Assembly (NCBI GenBank): GCA_948146395.1
Contig: OX411543.1
Span: 67,343,474-67,407,473, forward strand
Source: Fragum whitleyi
Lineage: Eukaryota; Mollusca; Bivalvia; Cardiida; Cardiidae
Direction of reading: 5' to 3'
DNA: 64,000 nt
The position numbers and the translations under genes were made by a program. Under the pieces are notes generated by a model, which saw nothing but the letters and a program-made list of their open reading frames with translations, was not told where the DNA came from and did not search any database. How positions within the stretch are numbered: the first letter of the stretch is position 1; every line of letters starts with the position of its first letter. Positions 57,243-64,000 of the stretch are shown piece by piece.

Positions 57243-58897
57243 ACAACGTGCTCAAGTGAGCTATTGTGATCACCTTTTGTCCGTGCGTCGTGCGTCAACA
57301 ATTTCTTTAAACGACATCTCCTCCTAAACTACAAGGCCAATTTTAACCAAACTTGGCAGAAATGTTCCTTAGGTGGTCCCCTTTAAGAATTGCTAAAAGA
57401 ATTGAAATCGGTGAAAAACTCTTGTTGCTATGGCAACCAAAGTTAAAAATTTAAGAAAATCTTTAAAATTCTTCTTCTTCTGAACCAGCAGCCCTACAGC
57501 CTTGAAATTTGGTATGGATGATCAGCTCATAGACCTTTATAAAAATAGCTAAAATCATATCTGTTGGGCCACCAGGTGCGGAGCATCAGGGGGGAGGGGG
57601 TAGTACTTTGGGTAAATTTTGTAATCTTTAACCTTCTTCTTCTTCTGATCATGAAGGCCTACAGCCTTAAAATTTTGCATGTATCATCACCTCATAGACC
57701 CTAATAAAAATAACTTAAATCATATCTGTAGGGCCACCAGGTGCGGAGCACCAGGTGGGGAGGGGGTAGTACTATGATGAAAATTTTGTAATCTTTAACC
57801 TTTTTCTTCTTCTAAACCAGGAGATCTACACATTTGAATATTGGCATGGATGATCAGCATATGGACCTTTATTAAAATAGCTAAAATCATGACTGTAGAT
57901 TCACCAGGTGCGTAGCACCAGGGGGGAGAGGATAGTACTTTTGTGAAAATTTTGTAATCTTTAACCTTCTTCTTCTTCTGAATCACTAGCCCTACAGACT
58001 TGAAAATTGGCATGAAGGATCAGCTCATAGACCTTTATATAAATAGATAAAATCATGACTGCAAAGCCACCAGGTGCGGAGCATCAGGGGGGAGGGGGGA
58101 GTATTTTTGTGGAAATTTTGTAACTTAAATCTTCATCTTCTAATGAACCAGGAGCCCTACAGACTTCAATATTGGCATGGATGATAAGCATATAGATCTA
58201 AAATAAAATAGCTAAAATCATGAATGTAGGGCCACCAGATGCGGAGCATTAGGGGGCAGGGGGTAGTAATTTGGATCAATTTTGAAATCTTTAACCTTAT
58301 TCTTCTCCTGGATCAGGAACCCTACAGACTTGAAAATTGTCATGGGTGATCAATATATTGACATTAATAATAGCTAAAATCATGACTGTAGGGTCACCAG
58401 GTGCTGAGTGTCTTGGGGAGGGGGTAGTACTTTGGATCATTTTTGAAATCTTTAAAACTTCTTCTAATGAGCCAGGAGTCCTACAGACTTGAAAATTGGT
58501 ATGGATGATCAGCATATGGACATATATTGAATTAGCTAAAATCATGACTGTAGATTCACCAGGGGCAGGGCATCTTGGGGGAGGGGGGAGTGCTTTGTTG
58601 AGAATTTTGAATCCCTACAGCCTTTATATTTGACATGGATTGATCAACTCATTAAAGAAAACTTTAAAAGTCTCAGACTCAGCCTGTATATCTGGCATAG
58701 ATTAGCTGATCACAGACCTTTTATGGAAAAAGCTTAAACAAATAATGTCCAGGGGAGGAGCAGAGGGGGGGGGTGATTATTTCAAATGTTATCTGATTGA
58801 ATAAGTGAAAATCTCTTTTTCTGTGGTTGCATGGACATACCTAGGTAATGAAGCTTTTTTCTCAGGTGAGCGACCCAGGGCCAACGGCCCTCTTGTT
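57243..58897 (-). mobile_element. Hairpin-ended minisatellite element, eight ~165 bp units
   Basis: Read on the minus strand it starts AGAAACAAGAGGGCCGTTGG (hairpin 58877-58891) followed by CGCTCACCTGAG. It runs through about eight units (cores GCCCTACAG.CTTGAAAATT and GGCATGGATGATCAGC near 57489, 57656, 57826, 57989, 58149, 58318, 58477 and 58611), then a CCGTGCGTCGTGCGTC block and half a terminal hairpin. On the plus strand the outer hairpin arm (TAGCTCACCTGAGCAC) is missing at 57243. No protein is encoded. Confidence 0.8.
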
Positions 58898-58898
58898 T

Positions 58899-59162
58899 CT
58901 ACATTAACTTTAATTTCAATTTAAGGCAATATGATTCTAATTGAGCGAGTAATTGTTGAAGGCCGTCACTCGATTCAGACAGAAGGACCGCGTCGTCTGC
59001 AACAAAATATATAAATATCTGAAAAATGGACAACCCTTCCAGCAATTCATTTTGAAAGAGGTTCTCAATATCATTAAGGAAGAAGGAAAACAAAATTGGC
59101 GAAGTTATCTCCCCTTGAAATAATCCGACGTTACTGCTGAAAAAGTCCGAAAGTTTATTCAT
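58899..59162 (-). pseudogene. LINE RT fragment (left arm copy)
   Basis: 87 codons: SSNVGLFQGEITSPILFSFF, NDIENLF, VADDAVLLSESSDGLQQLL and ESYCLKLKLK. This is the QG..SP...F and F/VADD region of a non-LTR RT. It is bounded by minisatellite elements rather than by more LINE sequence. An identical translation lies at 63423-63686. Confidence 0.8.
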
Positions 59163-59247
59163 TTATTTATAAAAACAACACATACCAACACATTGCTGTT
59201 TGGAATGTAAATGTGTGAATTTTGTCTGCAAAAAACACTTATGTTTT

Positions 59248-59283
59248 TAGCTCACCTGAGCACAACGTGCTCAAGGGGAGCTT
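59248..59283. other. Terminal hairpin (left arm)
   Basis: TAGCTCACCTGAGCACAACG pairs with TGCTCAAGGGGAGCTTA. It is the boundary of a minus-strand minisatellite element (59248 to about 59590). The mirror copy is at 63302-63337. Confidence 0.75.
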
Positions 59284-59589
59284 AAATGATCACCTTGAGT
59301 CCGTCTCTCCTTGTGTATCGTCTGTCATCAACAATCTTAAAATCTTTTTCTACTCAACCACTAGGCTGATTACAATGAAAATGTTCCTTGGTTGACCCTT
59401 TTCAAAATTGTTCATGAAATTTTGATTGGCCCATAAATAAGGACGTGGCTGGGCGGGACATTTTTTTTTTCACTTTAGAATCTTTGACGACATCTTCGCC
59501 TGAACCACTGGGCGGATTTCCATGAAATTTTACCAGAATGTTGCTTGGGTGACCTTAAAAAAAATGTTGGTGAAATTTTGATTGGCCAG

Positions 59590-60600
59590 GAAATATCCCA
59601 GTAAGCATGAAATTTCGGGGGCCACATGGGCAGAATGTGTGCAAAATTCTGATATGGGGCCCATGTGGGTCCCTCACTTGAAATATAAGCCCACATAGGG
59701 GCCACAAAGGACCCTTGTGACAATTTTCATCATGAATGTGGGATTTATACGGGCAAATTTTGGACAAATAATCTTATGGGACCCAGATGGGCCCATCACT
59801 TAGTCATGGCCCATGAAGGACCCATCAAGAGCCCATATAATCTTGACTCTTTCGAAATTTTGTCATTGGCAGCATTATTTCTTTATTTTGTTTTCACTTA
59901 CTTCATTTGTATATATATATTTATAAAAAAGACAATTATTACCAAAAGTCTGTCAGTGCACCATTCATTTTGATACCAGATGTGCTCTGAATCTCTAGGC
60001 TTTATCTCTGAATACCTCTTTAATAAACATGGCGCCAACAGCAAAAAAGCCGGGACTCAGACCTGTGTCGGTAGTCCGGAACATATACAAGATATTTTAA
60101 CACAGGACCAATTTTACAACTCATTTTGATGTCAAACTGCATTTCTTAATCGCTCTTTTAAAAATTAAAGTCATTTGTTTATACCCATAATTATATATAA
60201 CCCAAACACAAAAACTTTGAAAAAAAGCGTTTTATGTTCAAATGCCCTTAGCACGAAAAAGTTTAGAAAACTTTAATATGATGAAAAATATATTGACATT
60301 CCATTAAAGGCTGACATCTTTGTCTTACCATAATACACAAAAGGGATATACTTATCCTTGTGTTAACAACTAGACAAAGGTTGCTATAGCTGTGAAAGGT
60401 TTCACTTCCCCTTTATCACATATTTCCATCTTCATTTAATCCTTTCTTCATTTCTACTTCTACTTCTATATTGTACTGCTTGACAATCTCGTAAGATAAT
60501 GGTAAGCAGGCGCGTTGTCTGAGAAAGTTGTTAGTTAAAGTTGGTTAAAAAGTAAATTGGTTATGGTTGATCTTAAAGTACAGTAAAAGATTTTATATAC
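59590..60600. other. GGGCCCAT-rich repeat and unassigned sequence (left arm)
   Basis: 59590-59850 has many GGGCCCATGTGGG, GGGGCCAC and GGACCCTT motifs in both orientations. The 65-82 codon ORFs across it carry no family signature. 59850-60600 is AT-rich without a recognised gene. Mirrored at 61990-63000. Confidence 0.5.
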
Positions 60601-60689
60601 AGATTAAAACACTCATTTGTTGACTAGAAACTGTAGAACGGGTCTAGCCTCTCAGTAAAGATGGTAAGACTTTCAAATAATTGAAATCC

Positions 60690-60991
60690 ACCCTTAACTT
60701 TCCCTGCCTTCTGGTTTCAGAGAAAAAGATTTTTAAAGATTTTCATTTTTTTACCCTTTTTGTTAAGGGTAAAGGGAAAGTTAAGGGTGGATTTCAATTA
60801 TTTGAACAACTTTGGTAGAGCTTAACCCAAGGAACATCCCTGCCAAGTTTCATCAAGATTGGCCCACTGGTTTAGGAGGAGAAGATGTTTAAAGAAATTG
60901 TGGACGACGCACGACGGACGACGCACGACTGACGACGGACATTCTAGGATCCCAATAGCTCACCTTGAGCACTTCGTGCTCAGGTGAGCTA
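60690..60991 (+). repeat. Minisatellite element end with perfect hairpin
   Basis: Matches 38440-38705 closely: TTAAGGGTAAAGGGAAAGTT, AACAACTTTGGTAGAGCTT, TGCCAAGTTTCATCAAGATT and GACGACGCACGACGGACGAC, then the hairpin at 60956-60991. CCACCCTTAACTTTCCCT near 60690 is the inverted copy of AGGGAAAGTTAAGGGTGG near 60774. Confidence 0.85.
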
Positions 60992-61770
60992 AAAAATAGG
61001 CCAGGTAGAGTTAGGGTTCTTGTGCACTGCACTCCCCCTATCTATACACCCATGAAGTTTCATGATCCTAGCTACTATACTTTTAGAGATATTCTCCGGA
61101 CAAGATTCTAGTATGAAAAACAACAAAGGGCAATAACTCAAACAATAGGCCAGGTAGAGTTATGGTTTTTGTGCACTGCACTCCCCCTTGGTGAGATCTA
61201 TACACCCATGAAGTTTCATGATCCTAGCTATTATACTTTAAGAGATATAATCTGGGCAAGATTCAAGTCTGAAAAACAACAAAGGGCAATAACTAAAAAA
61301 AATAGGCCAGATAGAGTTATGGTTCTTGTGCACTGCATTCCCCCTTGGTGAGATCTATACACCCATGAAGATTCATGATCCTAGCTATTATACTTTAAGA
61401 GATATACTCCGGACAAGATTCAAGTCTGAAAAAAAACAAAGGGTAATAACTCAAAAAATAGGCCAGGTAGAGTTGTAGTTCTTGTGCACTGCACTCCCCC
61501 TTGATGACATCTATACATCCATGAAGTTTCATGATCCTAGCTATTATACTTTTAGAGATATACTCCGGACAAGATTCTAGTATGAAAAACAACAAAGGGC
61601 AATAACTCAAAAAATAGGCCAGGTAGAGTTATGGTTCTTGTGCACTGCACTCCCCCTTGGTGAGAAGAATACAATTGCCAAGTTTGAAGTCAATCGGACT
61701 TCAAGTGACAGAGTTATCACGGGTGATCCCATAATACGTCCGGTCTTCGACGGGCGTATAAAAATGAATT
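60992..61770 (+). repeat. Second 156 bp tandem array
   Basis: GTGCACTGCA recurs at 61022, 61171, 61328, 61484 and 61640 (149, 157, 156 and 156 bp). Units are nearly the same as those at 36.9-37.9 kb. The end is CAAGTTTGAAGTCAATCGGA...GGGTGATCCCATAATACGTC and CGTATAAAAATG, without the GGACGCCC-rich block. Confidence 0.9.
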
Positions 61771-61967
61771 CAGTGTGTGTCGACCATCATCACATTACCA
61801 TCACAAGAAACCTAAACTGCCTCATTCCCTATTCAAGAACCCAACAACATGCATACTCTTTCTTTCCAAGATCAATCCGCTTATGGAACAGTCTACCTTA
61901 CAGCACGCAGTCCAGCCCCAGTCTTACCATCTTTACTGAGAGGCTAGACCCGTTCTACAGTTTCTAG
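61771..61967 (+). pseudogene. C-terminal end of a LINE ORF2
   Basis: Reads RNLNCLIPYSRTQQHAYSFF then PRSIRLWNSLPYST and LTIFTERLDPFYSF, stop at 61965-61967. The SFFPRTIRLWNSLP signature is the usual end of CR1/Rex-type LINE reverse transcriptase proteins. Its last ~47 bases and 3' flank belong to the inverted repeat and also appear in reverse at 60624-60670. Confidence 0.8.
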
Positions 61968-63422
61968 TCAACAAATGAGTGTTTTAATCTGTATATAAAA
62001 TCTTTTACTGTACTTTAAGATCAACCATAACCAATTTACTTTTTAACCAACTTTAACTAACAACTTTCTCAGACAACGCGCCTGCTTACCATTATCTTAC
62101 GAGATTGTCAAGCAGAACAATATAGAAGTAGAAATGAAGAAAGGATTAAATGAAGATGGAAATATGTGATAAAGGGGAAGTGAAACCTTTCACAGCTATA
62201 GCAACCTTTGTCTAGTTGTTAACACAAGGATAAGTATACCCCTTTTGTGTATTATGGTAAGACAAAGATGTCAGCCTTTAATGGAATGTCAATATATTTT
62301 TCATCATATTAAAGTTTTCTAAACTTTTTCGTGCTAAGGGCATTTGAACATAAAACGCTTTTTTTTCAAAGTTTTTGTGTTTGGGTAATATATAATTATG
62401 GGTATAAACAAATGACTTTAATTTTTAAAAGAGCGATTAAGAAATGCAGTTTGACATCAAAATGAGTTGTAAAATTGGTCCTGTGTTAAAATATCTTGTA
62501 TATGTTCCGGACTACCGACACAGGTCTGAGTCCCGGCTGTTTTGCTGTTGGCGCCATGTTTATTAAAGAGGTATTCAGAGATAAAGCCTAGAGATTCAGA
62601 GCACATCTGGTATCAAAATGAATGGTGCACTGACAGACTTTTGGTAATAATTGTCTTTTTTATAAATATATATATACAAATGAAGTAAGTGAAAACAAAA
62701 TAAAGAAATAATGCTGCCAATGACAAAATTTCGAAAGAGTCAAGATTATATGGGCTCTTGATGGGTCCTTCATGGGCCATGACTAAGTGATGGGCCCATC
62801 TGGGTCCCATAAGATTATTTGTCCAAAATTTGCCCGTATAAATCCCACATTCATGATGAAAATTGTCACAAGGGTCCTTTGTGGCCCCTATGTGGGCTTA
62901 TATTTCAAGTGAGGGACCCACATGGGCCCCATATCAGAATTTTGCACACAATCTGCCCATATGGCCCCCGAAATTTCATGCTTACTGGGATATTTCCTGG
63001 CCAATCAAAATTTCACCAACATTTTTTTTAAGGTCACCCAAGCAACATTCTGGTAAAATTTCATAGAAATCCGCCCAGTGGTTCAGGCGAAGATGTCGTC
63101 AAAGATTCTAAAGTGAAAAAAAAATGTCCCGCCCAGCCACGTCCTTATTTATGGGCCAATCAAAATTTCATGAACAATTTTGAAAAGGGTCAACCAAGGA
63201 ACATTTTCATTGTAATCAGCCTAGTGGTTGAGTAGAAAAAGATTTTAAGATTGTTGATGACAGACGATACACAAGGAGAGACGGACTCAAGGTGATCATT
63301 TAAGCTCCCCTTGAGCACGTTGTGCTCAGGTGAGCTAAAAACATAAGTGTTTTTTGCAGACAAAATTCACACATTTACATTCCAAACAGCAAACAAATGG
63401 TATGTGTTGTTTTTATAAATAA

Positions 63423-63686
63423 ATGAATAAACTTTCGGACTTTTTCAGCAGTAACGTCGGATTATTTCAAGGGGAGATAACTTCGCCAATTTTGTTTTCC
63501 TTCTTCCTTAATGATATTGAGAACCTCTTTCAAAATGAATTGCTGGAAGGGTTGTCCATTTTTCAGATATTTATATATTTTGTTGCAGACGACGCGGTCC
63601 TTCTGTCTGAATCGAGTGACGGCCTTCAACAATTACTCGCTCAATTAGAATCATATTGCCTTAAATTGAAATTAAAGTTAATGTAG
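63423..63686 (+). pseudogene. LINE RT fragment (right arm copy)
   Basis: Translation identical to 58899-59162 read on the other strand. Same domain (QGEITSP, VADDAVLLSES). Not a separate gene; it is duplicated by the inverted repeat. Confidence 0.8.
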
Positions 63687-63687
63687 A

Positions 63688-64000
63688 AACAAGAGGGCCG
63701 TTGGCCCTGGGTCGCTCACCTGAGAAAAAAGCTTCATTACCTAGGTATGTCCATGCAACCACAGAAAAAGAGATTTTCACTTATTCAATCAGATAACATT
63801 TGAAATAATCACCCCCCCCCCCTCTGCTCCTCCCCTGGACATTATTTGTTTAAGCTTTTTCCATAAAAGGTCTGTGATCAGCTAATCTATGCCAGATATA
63901 CAGGCTGAGTCTGAGACTTTTAAAGTTTTCTTTAATGAGTTGATCAATCCATGTCAAATATAAAGGCTGTAGGGATTCAAAATTCTCAACAAAGCACTCC
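63688..64000 (+). mobile_element. Start of a hairpin-ended minisatellite element, cut by window end
   Basis: AACAAGAGGGCCGTTGGCCC (hairpin 63694-63708), CGCTCACCTGAG, then unit sequence identical in reverse to 58587-58890. The rest lies outside the window. Confidence 0.8.

Larger units (their letters stand above)
58587..60670. repeat. Left arm of a >2 kb inverted repeat
   Basis: The reverse complement of 61921-64000, nearly identical by eye, with small indels (for example ATTGCTG versus CAAACA near the LINE fragment, and C/G-run length). The arm contains part of a minisatellite element, an RT fragment, a hairpin, GGGCCCAT-rich sequence and the 3' end of a LINE. The left limit is set by the window end on the other side, so the arm may be longer. 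Confidence 0.92.
61921..64000. repeat. Right arm of the inverted repeat, cut by the window end
   Basis: Mirror image of 58587-60670 with a 1,250 bp spacer between arms. All landmarks reappear in reverse order: LINE 3' end, GGGCCCAT region, hairpin 63302-63337, RT fragment, hairpin 63694-63708. Confidence 0.92.

Noticed and set aside
59475..59973. Tryptophan/proline/glycine-rich ORFs (GPRWAHH...), present twice
   Set aside because: Overlapping frames of a GGGCCCAT-rich repeat, duplicated by the large inverted repeat. No family recognised.

Overview
The window looks like intergenic or intronic DNA from an invertebrate, most probably a bivalve mollusc. The base composition is AT-rich, LINE, Ty3/gypsy, SINE and inverted-repeat elements are nested inside one another, and there are many copies of 145-165 bp minisatellite elements that end in a TAGCTCACCT...AGGTGAGCTA hairpin. 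I know that repeat style from bivalve assemblies, but the taxon is inferred. I see no intact host protein-coding gene, no rRNA and no ordinary tRNA gene. Nearly every long ORF is a piece of a retrotransposon.

Layout. 1-6.4 kb: mostly unrecognised, with a 126 bp tandem duplication and a 155 bp array. 6.5-8.9 kb: a decayed LINE (minus strand) cut by a 771 bp inverted-repeat element. 9.0-12.0 kb: a minisatellite element carrying its own inverted-repeat insertion and a 5'-truncated LINE. 14.9-34.05 kb: best read as one old Ty3/gypsy insertion. Its 5' LTR and coding region are at 14.9-20.3 kb, followed by an assembly gap. Its 3' LTR appears split into 22973-23011 and 33591-34054 by about 10.6 kb of later insertions, and ATAC flanks both outer ends. 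The intruding DNA contains a 6.4 kb element with ~650 bp terminal inverted repeats (copy A, itself carrying a nested 1.6 kb element) and an L1-like LINE interrupted by a SINE.

34.5-38.9 kb: a 4.4 kb element with long inverted repeats and a near-perfect 9 bp target duplication, filled by minisatellite elements. 39.6-55.0 kb: copy B of the long-TIR element, in reverse orientation to copy A and opened by a nearly complete 10.6 kb Ty3/gypsy retrotransposon (LTRs about 99% alike, perfect 5 bp target duplication, gag and pol broken by two frame shifts and two in-frame stops). A and B are each other's empty site for their nested insertions. 55.0-55.6 kb: a foldback MITE with TA duplications. 56.4-64 kb: LINE and SINE fragments, minisatellite elements, and a large near-perfect inverted repeat (58587-60670 versus 61921-64000) whose right arm runs off the window.

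The elements do not form a pathway. What the window records is an order of insertions, readable from who interrupts whom. The least familiar items are the long-TIR A/B family, the possible MULE-like element, the split 3' LTR, and the shared hairpin-plus-minisatellite architecture of several otherwise different repeat families.
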